Of a stretch of 64,000 nucleotides of DNA, positions 52,901 through 61,328 are shown piece after piece; position 1 is the stretch's first letter, and each line of letters starts with the position of its first letter. Location of the stretch: the NCBI RefSeq assembly GCF_014649695.1, contig NZ_BMTN01000020.1, forward strand, positions 62,001 to 126,000, read 5' to 3'. The stretch comes from Streptomyces kurssanovii. GTDB taxonomy: Bacteria > Actinomycetota > Actinomycetes > Streptomycetales > Streptomycetaceae. Both the position numbers and the translations under genes were made by a program. The notes below the pieces were generated by a model. That model searched no databases and had not been told where the DNA came from. It was given only the letters and a program-made list of their open reading frames with translations.

Positions 52901-53776
52901 TCAGACGTTGGGAACCTTGAGCTTGTCCCAGCTCGTCCTGCCCGGGATGCCGTCCGCGTCGCTGCCCGAATAGCCGAGCTTGCGCTGCCATGCCGCGTAC
53001 GACTTGCGGTCCGCCTCCGACCACTCGGGGCCGGGGCCCACCTCGTAGCGGCCGCAGCCCTCGGCGACCAGGCGTCTGCCCATGGCAGTGATGATGGCGC
53101 TGCGTCTGCCGACCTGGAAGAACGCCGCCCCGGGGAACGGCTCGTAGGTCGGCGCGGGAGGCGTCGTCGGCCCCGACGGTTTGCCGCCGAGCCGTTCCCT
53201 GATGCGGCTGCGCATCGCGTCCATGGTGAAGCCGCGCGGGTCGACCTTTCCCGGCTGCCACTCCTTGTGCCCGATGACCGACCGCTGCGACCAGCCGTGG
53301 GCACGGCAGATCGCGGCCGCGGCCTTCTCGATCGCCTCCAGCTGCGCCGCCGGCCACGGGTCCTTGCCGTCGCCGAGGTTGACGCATTCGAAGCCGTAGA
53401 AGTGGCGGTTGCCGTCGGTGTTGGCCTCGTTGTCGGCGGGCAGCGTCGCCGACTCGTTGATCACGGCGCGCAGCACGTCGTCGTCGCCGAGGCCGGCGTG
53501 GTTGGCCCGGCCGTTGCCGACCAGATAGACCGTCCCGTCCTTGGCGATCACTCCGTGGCACAGCGGTCCGGGCAGACTGGAGTGGCCGTTGTAACAGAGC
53601 TCGACGGAACTCGAGGTGCCGGAGGTCACGGTGTGATGGATCATCACGCCGTTCACCGGCCCCCAGGGGCCCTTGTGGTTGCGGTTGTGCGTGCGCCAGC
53701 TTCGGTGCTCGACGACACGCAGTCCTTCGTTGCGTAATGCTCTGAGCAGTTTGTCGGCGGACAGCGGCGTTGCCAT
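52901..53776 (-). CDS. Endolysin-like N-acetylmuramoyl-L-alanine amidase
   Basis: A 291-residue peptidoglycan amidase that would cut between muramic acid and L-Ala. The Amidase_2 domain (about 30-195) has the zinc motif MIHHT and the pair GHKEWQPGKVDPRG. The C-terminal module (about 215-291; FPGAAFFQVGRRS and YAAWQRKLGYSG) is a wall-binding domain seen in actinophage endolysins and Streptomyces lysins. There is no signal peptide or membrane helix, so it needs cell lysis, a holin or another route to reach the wall. ATG 53776 has AAGGAG seven bases upstream. It is the last gene of the tail-like operon, 25 bases after the DUF6519 gene. Confidence 0.9.
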   Translation of the reverse strand: MATPLSADKLLRALRNEGLRVVEHRSWRTHNRNHKGPWGPVNGVMIHHTVTSGTSSSVELCYNGHSSLPGPLCHGVIAKDGTVYLVGNGRANHAGLGDDDVLRAVINESATLPADNEANTDGNRHFYGFECVNLGDGKDPWPAAQLEAIEKAAAAICRAHGWSQRSVIGHKEWQPGKVDPRGFTMDAMRSRIRERLGGKPSGPTTPPAPTYEPFPGAAFFQVGRRSAIITAMGRRLVAEGCGRYEVGPGPEWSEADRKSYAAWQRKLGYSGSDADGIPGRTSWDKLKVPNV

Positions 53777-53801
53777 CGTGGTGCTCCTTCCCGGCGGGCC
53801 G

Positions 53802-55367
53802 TCAGTTCTCGGACCGTCCCTGATCGTTTTGCCCGTTGGCGGGGTCCGTCGAACCGCCCGCCGCGGCACGCTCCGCGGCGAGGGCCTCCTGCTCCGCGCT
53901 CTCCTCCGCGGCGAGCGCCTCCGCGTCCGCGGCGGGCAGCGGAGCGGCCAACGGCCCGAAGGCCAGCCGGAGATCGGCCACGGAGCCCTCGCCGAGGACC
54001 CAGGCGAGCGGCGCGCGGTGCACCCGCACCCCGTGCGGGGAGCGCAGCAGCGGACGCCGGGCGGAGTCCACCGGCCACTCGACGGAGCCGGTCGCCGTGC
54101 GCGCCGGCACCGTCCAGAAATCGCCGGAACGGTAGGTGCTGCCCGCTTCGAAGTACACGAACACCCCGTCCTCCAGGGGCAGCCAGGCTCCTTCCTCGAT
54201 GCGCAGCGCGCCGCCGCGGGACTTCGACGCGGCCGTCCTCGAACGGCCGGAGCCCGCCGGGCGCGAACCGGGACGGTGGTCCCAGCGCCGCAGATACGGG
54301 CCGAGTTCGGGCCGCCTGCCCACCGACGGGTCCGGTTCGCCGGACAGCCGCACCCGCCGGCCGGGCAGGTCGAGCTCCTCCACCCGCAGCAGCGGCAGCG
54401 GTTCCCGGCGGCTGGTGTAGGCGGTGTCGACGAACTCGACCCAGTCGCCCACGTTCAGGCCGAGCTTGTCGTCGCTGCCGACCGATCCGAGCTCGACCCA
54501 TGTGCCGTCGAGTCCGTCGACCGGGAGGGTCACGGACCCGTTCTCCCTGGACCACTTGAACGTCGCCTCGCCGGCCGGACCGCCCTCATGGATCTCCACC
54601 CGGTAGAGCTGGTTCTCCGGTCCCCGGTAGCGGGCGTCCGGACGGACCAGGCACGGGTCCTCGTCCGCACGGTCGGGGCGTTCGCTACGGGCCGCCATCC
54701 GGGCCGTCGGCGCCTGTGCCGCTTCCCACTTGGCGAAGGCCTCGCGGACCTGGTCCTTGGTGGCCCCGTCCTCGAGCTCCAGCTCGGAGCCGGGCACCGG
54801 GACGACCTGCCACACCACCTTCCGCCGGGCCGCGGTGTCCGGCATCGCCGCCCCGAGCGCGACCTCCCGCAGCAGCGGGTCCTCAGCCGCCGTGACCGTC
54901 CGCTCCCACACCTGGAGGCAGGCCAGGTACGGGAATTGTGTCGGCAGCCGGTCGCCGGGCCGCTCCGGGTCGCGGTGGCCGTCCGGCTGGTCCCAGTAGG
55001 TCCAGGTCGCCGGCGGGGCGGGCGGTTCCGTCGCCGCGTCGCCGGCCTCGTCCTCGTCCGGCACGGGTACGCCGGCGGCGGGCCGGGTGGCGTCGACGAG
55101 GATGCCGTCCACGTAGTAGCGGCCGCCGCCGATGGACAGGTCGTCGAGCTCCCGGCTGCCGCCGAGGAAGCGAACCTCGAAACCGGTCGCGCCGCGCGGC
55201 CCGCCGTGCGTGCCGATCAGGTCGGACAGTGCGGTCCGGGCCTGGTGGAGCTGGATCGCCGCCTGCTCGTTGGCGTCGGCGTCCAGCTGTGCGCGGCCCT
55301 GCTGCGCGATCACCGCCGAGTAGTGCCGCTCCGGCCGGAAGGTGTCGCGCGAGATGTCAGCGTGCAT
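53802..55367 (-). CDS. DUF6519 protein of the tail-like cluster
   Basis: A 521-residue protein. The N-terminus (MHADISRDTFRPERHYSAV, then QQGRAQLDADANEQ) is the DUF6519 signature, which recurs in phage-tail-like gene clusters and may be a baseplate or fibre component. The middle is beta-rich with a disordered Arg/Ser segment (about 385-405), and the C-terminus is a Glu/Ala-rich helix followed by a polar tail. The ATG at 55367 has a GAGGGGG run about 11 bases upstream. It lies 40 bases after the tail-protein gene. Confidence 0.75.
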   Translation of the reverse strand: MHADISRDTFRPERHYSAVIAQQGRAQLDADANEQAAIQLHQARTALSDLIGTHGGPRGATGFEVRFLGGSRELDDLSIGGGRYYVDGILVDATRPAAGVPVPDEDEAGDAATEPPAPPATWTYWDQPDGHRDPERPGDRLPTQFPYLACLQVWERTVTAAEDPLLREVALGAAMPDTAARRKVVWQVVPVPGSELELEDGATKDQVREAFAKWEAAQAPTARMAARSERPDRADEDPCLVRPDARYRGPENQLYRVEIHEGGPAGEATFKWSRENGSVTLPVDGLDGTWVELGSVGSDDKLGLNVGDWVEFVDTAYTSRREPLPLLRVEELDLPGRRVRLSGEPDPSVGRRPELGPYLRRWDHRPGSRPAGSGRSRTAASKSRGGALRIEEGAWLPLEDGVFVYFEAGSTYRSGDFWTVPARTATGSVEWPVDSARRPLLRSPHGVRVHRAPLAWVLGEGSVADLRLAFGPLAAPLPAADAEALAAEESAEQEALAAERAAAGGSTDPANGQNDQGRSEN

Positions 55368-55407
55368 GGGTTCGGTGTCCCCCTCGGGTAGTTCGGAAGA
55401 AGTCGTC

Positions 55408-57564
55408 TCAGGTGACGGGGATGATCCCGGCGTCCGTCCCGGCCGGGGTGTACTCGGCGAGCCGGGCCCGCAGGCTGTCCTCGCGCTGCGGTTCGTACAG
55501 ATCGTGGAAGACGCCCATCTCGGAGCCGTCGTCGGCGCCCCGGCGGATCCCGGGCGGGCACGCGTCGGACAGCCGGCCGTAGCCGGGTGTGCCGTACCGC
55601 TCACTCGTGAACAGCGGCCGCAGCGGCTCGCCCCCCGAGAGGTCCGGTTGGCAGCGATGCCTGCGCGGAGTGCGGGAGCCCGGCGGCACGTACGAGTACC
55701 GCAGGCAGCCGACACCGCGCCGCGCCACCCGCATCTGCCCGGTGAAGACGCTGTTCTCGCCGATCTCGACCGCGTGGGTGTGCACCTCCCCGATCACGGT
55801 GGTGCGATGGGCGTGCAGCGCGGCGTGCGCCAGGCGGCAGTCCGGCGCGGACAGCGCCTCGCGGTCGTGGCCGGTGGCGTCGAGGAGGCTGTCCCGGATG
55901 TGGATGGGCAGCGGATCGTGGTTCACCTCGTCGCCGATCACCTCGATGGTGCCGAGGATGCTCCGCTCGATCTGCACACAGGCGGTGGTCCGCTCCAGGA
56001 CCAGGCTCGGCTCCTCGGGCGAGTGCGGATCGCACTCCGGCTCCAGCGACCAGCCCGGTACCAGCGTGCAGTGCCGCAGCACCACCGCGCCGACCGGGCC
56101 GCTCACATGCAGCCCGCGCCCGGTGATCAGCAGCCCGTCGAGGACGATGCGCGGCGCGTCCCGTCCCGGCGGGCAGTCGTCCTGGGCGCGGATGTTGAGC
56201 GCGTCGGGACGGTTGCTGTACCAGTCGAGCAGCCGGATCACCGGACGGCAGCCTTCGGCGGCCCGCAGCTCCAGCCGGTCGCCGCGCTCCAGGTCGAAGT
56301 CCAGCTGCTCCTGGTAGGCGCCGCTGTGCGTGATCTCGATGACGCCCTCGGGGCCGCAGCGGCCGGCCCGCCGGTCGCCGCGCCACTCCTCGTACGCGTC
56401 CATGATCTTCTGGAAGCGCTGCCCGGGACCCACCCGGTAGAACTCCGCCGCCGGCGAGGTGTCCCGCTCGCGGGGGTATTCGCCGCCGCCGGTGTCGTCC
56501 CCGAACGCGTAGTGGTAGGTGACCCACACGCCCTGCCGCGGCGCCGAACGTGATCCGAAGGCGATCCGCCCGAGCTCCGGGTCGACCGCCACCTGGCCGC
56601 GTCGCGGCCGGTAGCGCCACTGCGAGAGGTTGGCGACGACGATGTCCGACATCGGGACCGGCTCGTCCTGGCCGTCCCGCCAGATCGTGAAGCTCTTGCC
56701 CGGACCGTAGTGGTCCGCGAGCCGGTCGGCGAGCTGCCGGCGCCGGATGTGGGCGGGCACGTTGTCGATCGTCGCGATGTGCGTCGCCGACGGCTCGGGC
56801 ACCGGCCTCGTCACCAGCGGGCTGTCGTTGCCGAGGATCGAGAACGTGTACAGGCTGCGCGCACGGTCGATGCAGTACGCCGGGGCGCGGGTGACGTGAT
56901 ACGGCTTCAGACGCCACACGAACAGCCCCAGGCCGGCCGGTGACAGACCGCCTTGCCGCCGCGCCGAGCCCGCCCTGCGCACATCCACGGACCGGGCCGT
57001 GGCGGTGAACGGGGTGCCCGCCAGGTCGAGTCGCGCACCGTCCCGTACGTCGGCCAGCCGACCGCGCTCCAGCCGGCGGGAGTCGGCCGCGGGCGACCCC
57101 GACCCGTACAGCCGCACCGGCTGGTGGTGGGAGACCAGACGGGAGAACTCGACGGCCCTGGCGGGCCATCCCACGATCTCCTGCGCCATCTCCTCCAGCA
57201 GGTGCAGCGTGCCCTTGCGGCGCCGGTGGGCGACGGTGGCGGCCACGTCACGGCGCGGGGCGAGCGCCTCGGCCAGCCGACGACGCGACTCCTCCACGCC
57301 GGCTCCGCCCAGGCCGCCGGTGGGTACCCGCTCGTAGCCGGGCAGCGGGGTGTAGCCCACCAGGTCGCCGAGATACGGCAGCACCCAGGGCGCCGCCGTC
57401 TCCACGAACAGGTCCTCGTACCCCTGCTCGACGCCGTCCCGCACCAGATCGACCTGCTCGGCGATGACCGCGAGCAGCGCACGCAGCGGCTCCCCGCGCT
57501 CGGCGTCGCGCAGCCGGTGCCACTGCGGCAGCAGCTCCGCGAGACCGTCCGGTTCCCTGCTCAT
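55408..57564 (-). CDS. Phage tail protein-like, with beta-rich C-terminal half
   Basis: A 718-residue protein. The N-terminus (LPQWHRLRDAERGEPLRALL ... APWVLPYLGDLVGY) matches phage tail protein I-like sequences that attach to baseplates. The long C-terminal half (about 380-690) is rich in short strands and reads like a right-handed beta-helix, as in tail fibres or spikes. The ATG overlaps the stop of the upstream baseplate gene (ATGA), so it is coupled. In a contractile system it would form part of the outer baseplate or the target-binding fibre. Confidence 0.78.
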   Translation of the reverse strand: MSREPDGLAELLPQWHRLRDAERGEPLRALLAVIAEQVDLVRDGVEQGYEDLFVETAAPWVLPYLGDLVGYTPLPGYERVPTGGLGGAGVEESRRRLAEALAPRRDVAATVAHRRRKGTLHLLEEMAQEIVGWPARAVEFSRLVSHHQPVRLYGSGSPAADSRRLERGRLADVRDGARLDLAGTPFTATARSVDVRRAGSARRQGGLSPAGLGLFVWRLKPYHVTRAPAYCIDRARSLYTFSILGNDSPLVTRPVPEPSATHIATIDNVPAHIRRRQLADRLADHYGPGKSFTIWRDGQDEPVPMSDIVVANLSQWRYRPRRGQVAVDPELGRIAFGSRSAPRQGVWVTYHYAFGDDTGGGEYPRERDTSPAAEFYRVGPGQRFQKIMDAYEEWRGDRRAGRCGPEGVIEITHSGAYQEQLDFDLERGDRLELRAAEGCRPVIRLLDWYSNRPDALNIRAQDDCPPGRDAPRIVLDGLLITGRGLHVSGPVGAVVLRHCTLVPGWSLEPECDPHSPEEPSLVLERTTACVQIERSILGTIEVIGDEVNHDPLPIHIRDSLLDATGHDREALSAPDCRLAHAALHAHRTTVIGEVHTHAVEIGENSVFTGQMRVARRGVGCLRYSYVPPGSRTPRRHRCQPDLSGGEPLRPLFTSERYGTPGYGRLSDACPPGIRRGADDGSEMGVFHDLYEPQREDSLRARLAEYTPAGTDAGIIPVT

Positions 57565-60500
57565 GCGGTGACCTCCGTCAGAATCAGCGTGTCGGGCACC
57601 TGCGGTGTCAGCAGGGCGAGTTGAGCCGGCCGGACACCGCGGAAGACGAACACCCGCCGCCCCTTCCCCAGCCGCCGGGTGTCGGTGATGTCCGGGTTCA
57701 GACGCAGCAGCTCGGCGAGCGGGATGCCGTGGCGGCCGGCGACCGAGGTCAGCGTCTCGCCGTCGTCGGCGGTGACACGGTGCACCACCTCGTCGTACTC
57801 GGCGTGCCGGGCCGGGACCGTCGCCGCGGGCCCGCCGAGGCGCTCCGCCAGGCCGGCCAGTCCGTCCGGGGTGACGGAGGCCGGGACGCCGCCGAACACG
57901 TCGACGTCGACGTGGTCCACCCCCGGCACCCGGTGGGCCGTCGCCATCACCTCCGACAGCCGCGCCGGACGGCCGAGCTCCCTGCCCTCCGGGCCGAACG
58001 TGCGCAGCAGCGCCTTCCGGAGCCTCGGCTCCACGACCGCCCAGGTGTGGTCGTGCGCGACCTTCACCTTCGCCGCGAGGAGCAGCAGCACCAGGTCGCG
58101 GACGTCGACCCGCACGGGCAGCCGCCCGTCACCGTACCGGGCCAGCGAGGAACGCAGAGCCACGAGGACGTCGGAGTCACCGGCGATCGGGATGTCGTCG
58201 ACGCCGGCCACCGTCACGTGCAGCACCTGGCGCCGGCCGTCGAAGACTTCCCGGGCGACGGCCCGGCCGATGCCGGCCCGCGAACGGGCGAAGTCCTCGT
58301 AGTCCTTCACCGACACCAGCCGGTCGAGTGCCGACACGGCCAGCGGGACCGTGCGCCGGGTCAGGCCGGGCCCGTCGGCGTCCGCGCCGCCGGTCGCGGC
58401 CTGCGGGTTGGTCACCCCGGTGACGCCGAGCGGGCGGGTGACCGCCTGGGTGATGCGGTTCGCCCGCACGTTCGCCGCGCGTCCGGTGCCGAAGCGGTAG
58501 CGGGCCCGTACGTTCTCGCTCCCGGTCGGCAGCCGGGCGCCGTGCACCCCGTCGCCGAAGGTGACCGTCGTACGGCCGTCTGCCGTGGTGCCCGTGACGT
58601 ACACACGGTCGCGCGGCCCGCGTCCGGCGAGGCTGTCCACCTCGTGCCACAGCAGCCCGTCGACGCGGATCTCCAGCTCCGGTGTCGCCCCGAGGGGATT
58701 GCCGGCCGGCAGCCAGGTCAGCGGGGACTGCCACAGGGCGAACGTCTGGTTCGGCCGGCCCGTGTTCCCGCTGCCGATCGGCTCGTCGCGGCTCTCACCG
58801 TGCGTCGCCGCCACCACGTTGCCCAGGACCCGCACCGTGTCACGGCGGTAGCGGTACGCCAGTTTCGAGGTGAGCCGCAGCCGGGTGTGCACATGGTCGC
58901 CCGGCAGCCGTGGATCGATCACCTGCTCCACCCCCGCGACCACCACCAGCTCCGTGCCCGCGACCCCCGAAGCGCCCGGGGATCCGGGCAGCACGTCCGT
59001 CCGCTCCCCGGAGACGACCAGATGCCGTCCGGGCCGCAACCCGTCGTACAGCTCGGCGAGTTCGAGCTCGTCGCCGTGCACATCCTCGCCGAGGGGCTCG
59101 TCGGCGGGGCGCAGCGGCTGCCCGTCGGCGTGCACGGTGGTGTCGCGGATGTTGGACAGCAGCACATCGTGCTCGTCCAGCCACGGATCGGCGAGTGTCA
59201 GCTCCGTACCGCGGCCCGTGATGCCGTAGTTGGTGTACACCGCCGTACGCACCGCGGTGACCCGCGTGGTGACGAACCTCAGCTTCTCGTCGCCCGGGAT
59301 CCCGTCAGGGCCCTCGGCGCCCTTGCGCGGACGCTCGATCGCGACCCAGCTGCCGACCGCGATCGAGTCCCGGACCGAGTCGAGGGGCAGGACGTGGCGG
59401 TTCGCGGGCTCCGGCACCGTCGCGATGCCGATGACGACGTTCGCGGGCTCGCTGCCGACCGTGTAGGACACCGTCAGCTCGTAGTCACCGTGCCGGATCT
59501 GGTGGTGCTCACCGGGAGCGAGGTGCCAGGCCTTCGTGTCACCGTTGTTCACCGCCACATGGACCCGGCCGTCCTCGCCCGGACGGGACACGAACAGCGT
59601 CCGGTCCGGCAGACCGTCGTGCAGCTGCGCGGTGACCCCGGGCTCCTGCGAGTCCGCGGGCCGCCGGCTCAGCCAGCTCAGATCATGGTCCTGAGCCGCC
59701 CGCGTACGCATCGTGATCCGGCCGGGACCGAGGTCGAACGACTTCTCCGACGGCAGGTTCTCCGACACCTGCACCGACGAACCGGTCTCGGTGTGCTGGA
59801 ACTCGGCCCGCACCGGCACCCGCCCCGCCGGGTCGTACACCACCCGCATGGTGGTGAGCGCCGCACCCGTCAGCGGCCAGTCCGCCTGCCGGATCACCCG
59901 GCCCCGCTCGTCCTGCACCGGCCGCAGCGGAGCCGTCGCGCCGAACGGCGCCCCCGTGAAACGCATCGCCTGAAGCTCGCGCAGCAGCGCGGGCGCCGTC
60001 GGGGAGGTCTGCCGCCAGGCCGCGTACATTCCGTCCGCCACCCGCGGATCGAGCGCTCCCAGCAGCTGCGCGCCCAGCTCCGAGCCGGCGACCGGCAGCC
60101 GGCCCGCCGCCCGCCGGATACCGGCGCCCGGACGTACATCGCGGGTGCGCAGGGCCGGCAGCACCGCGCCGAGCGCCCGTAGCGCCGACGCGCCCTGCGA
60201 CGGTCCCGCCCCGTCGGGCAGGGCCGGACGGGACGGCTCCAGGCCGGCCGCCCGCTCCCGCAGCTCCCCGACCACCGCCTCCAACCGCTCGAACCAGGCC
60301 GTCACTTCCTCGTGGGCGGCGGCCACCGCCTGTGCCTCCGCCAGCCGGTCGTGCGGCTCGGCGAGACGCGCGGCGAACGCGGCGGGTGTGCCGATCGCGT
60401 CCAGATCGGCGCGCAGCGGCGCCAGCACCTGGGCGTCGAACTCCTCGAGGTACCGGCTGACCGGGCGCGGATTGGGGTTGGCCGGCGTCGGTTCCCCGTC

Positions 60501-61328
60501 CTCGACCTCCCGCTCGTCCTCCGTGATCCACTCGCGCAGCTCGTCGACCAGCTCGGCCAGCATCGGCGGCGCCGACTGCGGCAGCCCGATCGCCGTCACG
60601 TCGTCTTCGCGGTCGGTACGGATCCGCGTCACCGGCAGCAGCAGCCGCCGCCCCTCGGGCCCGCCCTCCTCGCCCGCGAAGACGAACAGCAGCCGGTCGC
60701 CCGCCGTCAGCGCGGTGGACGTGCCCGACACGAAGATCTCCGAACGCCGTGCCAGGTCCTCCGGTGTCAGCAGCGACGGCCGGCGCCTGCGCACCGTCAG
60801 CGTGTTCCACGACGCCCGCGCCGTCAGGTCCTCGCTCGTCTCGAAGACCTGCGAGTCCTCGCCCGACGTCGTCGGCACGCTGTTGCTGCGCGCACCCCGC
60901 GGAATCACCACGGGGATGTCCGGGTCCCGCGGATCGCGGTCGAGGGAGTACGCGAGATGGGTGTCGGCGGCGATGCCCGGCCGCGGCCGGTGCCCCACCA
61001 GCCGGCCAAGCAGCGCCAGCGAACGGTGTTCGTTCGCGGTCCGCAGATACGCCTCGTCGGCGATCCGCTCCGAATGGAAGGTGAGCAGATCACCCACCAC
61101 CGCCCACGAGTCGAGCAGGCCGATGGCCGGATCGTCGGGCGTGCGGGCCGTCAGGCCGCGCAGCGCCGGGTAGGCGGGCGAGGCCAGCCGGTCCAGCATG
61201 GCCGCCAGGAACGAGCCGTAATCGCCCACCCGGTAGTCCAGAGCGCTGCGGCCCGGCGGGTTGTACACCGCCCTCGGCGCGTGACGCTCGTCGTGGCCCC
61301 CGCAGCCGCAGCCGCATGCCCCGGTCAT
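57561..61328 (-). CDS. Putative baseplate assembly protein with C-terminal LysM
   Basis: A 1255-residue baseplate protein of the TIGR02243 type. The N-terminus has a Cys-rich patch (Cys5, Cys7, Cys9, His12) followed by YNPPGRSALDYRVG, usual for the group. A large middle region leads to a baseplate J-like domain (about 960-1170, with GDGVHGARLPTG and VKDYEDFARS). Residues 1185-1229 (VTADDGETLTSVAGRHGIPL, then LLRLNPDI) look like a LysM domain. It may form the wedge of the baseplate, and the LysM could grip peptidoglycan. I take ATG 61328, which overlaps the upstream stop (ATGA). The upstream open frame is a shadow. Confidence 0.88.
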   Translation of the reverse strand: MTGACGCGCGGHDERHAPRAVYNPPGRSALDYRVGDYGSFLAAMLDRLASPAYPALRGLTARTPDDPAIGLLDSWAVVGDLLTFHSERIADEAYLRTANEHRSLALLGRLVGHRPRPGIAADTHLAYSLDRDPRDPDIPVVIPRGARSNSVPTTSGEDSQVFETSEDLTARASWNTLTVRRRRPSLLTPEDLARRSEIFVSGTSTALTAGDRLLFVFAGEEGGPEGRRLLLPVTRIRTDREDDVTAIGLPQSAPPMLAELVDELREWITEDEREVEDGEPTPANPNPRPVSRYLEEFDAQVLAPLRADLDAIGTPAAFAARLAEPHDRLAEAQAVAAAHEEVTAWFERLEAVVGELRERAAGLEPSRPALPDGAGPSQGASALRALGAVLPALRTRDVRPGAGIRRAAGRLPVAGSELGAQLLGALDPRVADGMYAAWRQTSPTAPALLRELQAMRFTGAPFGATAPLRPVQDERGRVIRQADWPLTGAALTTMRVVYDPAGRVPVRAEFQHTETGSSVQVSENLPSEKSFDLGPGRITMRTRAAQDHDLSWLSRRPADSQEPGVTAQLHDGLPDRTLFVSRPGEDGRVHVAVNNGDTKAWHLAPGEHHQIRHGDYELTVSYTVGSEPANVVIGIATVPEPANRHVLPLDSVRDSIAVGSWVAIERPRKGAEGPDGIPGDEKLRFVTTRVTAVRTAVYTNYGITGRGTELTLADPWLDEHDVLLSNIRDTTVHADGQPLRPADEPLGEDVHGDELELAELYDGLRPGRHLVVSGERTDVLPGSPGASGVAGTELVVVAGVEQVIDPRLPGDHVHTRLRLTSKLAYRYRRDTVRVLGNVVAATHGESRDEPIGSGNTGRPNQTFALWQSPLTWLPAGNPLGATPELEIRVDGLLWHEVDSLAGRGPRDRVYVTGTTADGRTTVTFGDGVHGARLPTGSENVRARYRFGTGRAANVRANRITQAVTRPLGVTGVTNPQAATGGADADGPGLTRRTVPLAVSALDRLVSVKDYEDFARSRAGIGRAVAREVFDGRRQVLHVTVAGVDDIPIAGDSDVLVALRSSLARYGDGRLPVRVDVRDLVLLLLAAKVKVAHDHTWAVVEPRLRKALLRTFGPEGRELGRPARLSEVMATAHRVPGVDHVDVDVFGGVPASVTPDGLAGLAERLGGPAATVPARHAEYDEVVHRVTADDGETLTSVAGRHGIPLAELLRLNPDITDTRRLGKGRRVFVFRGVRPAQLALLTPQVPDTLILTEVTA

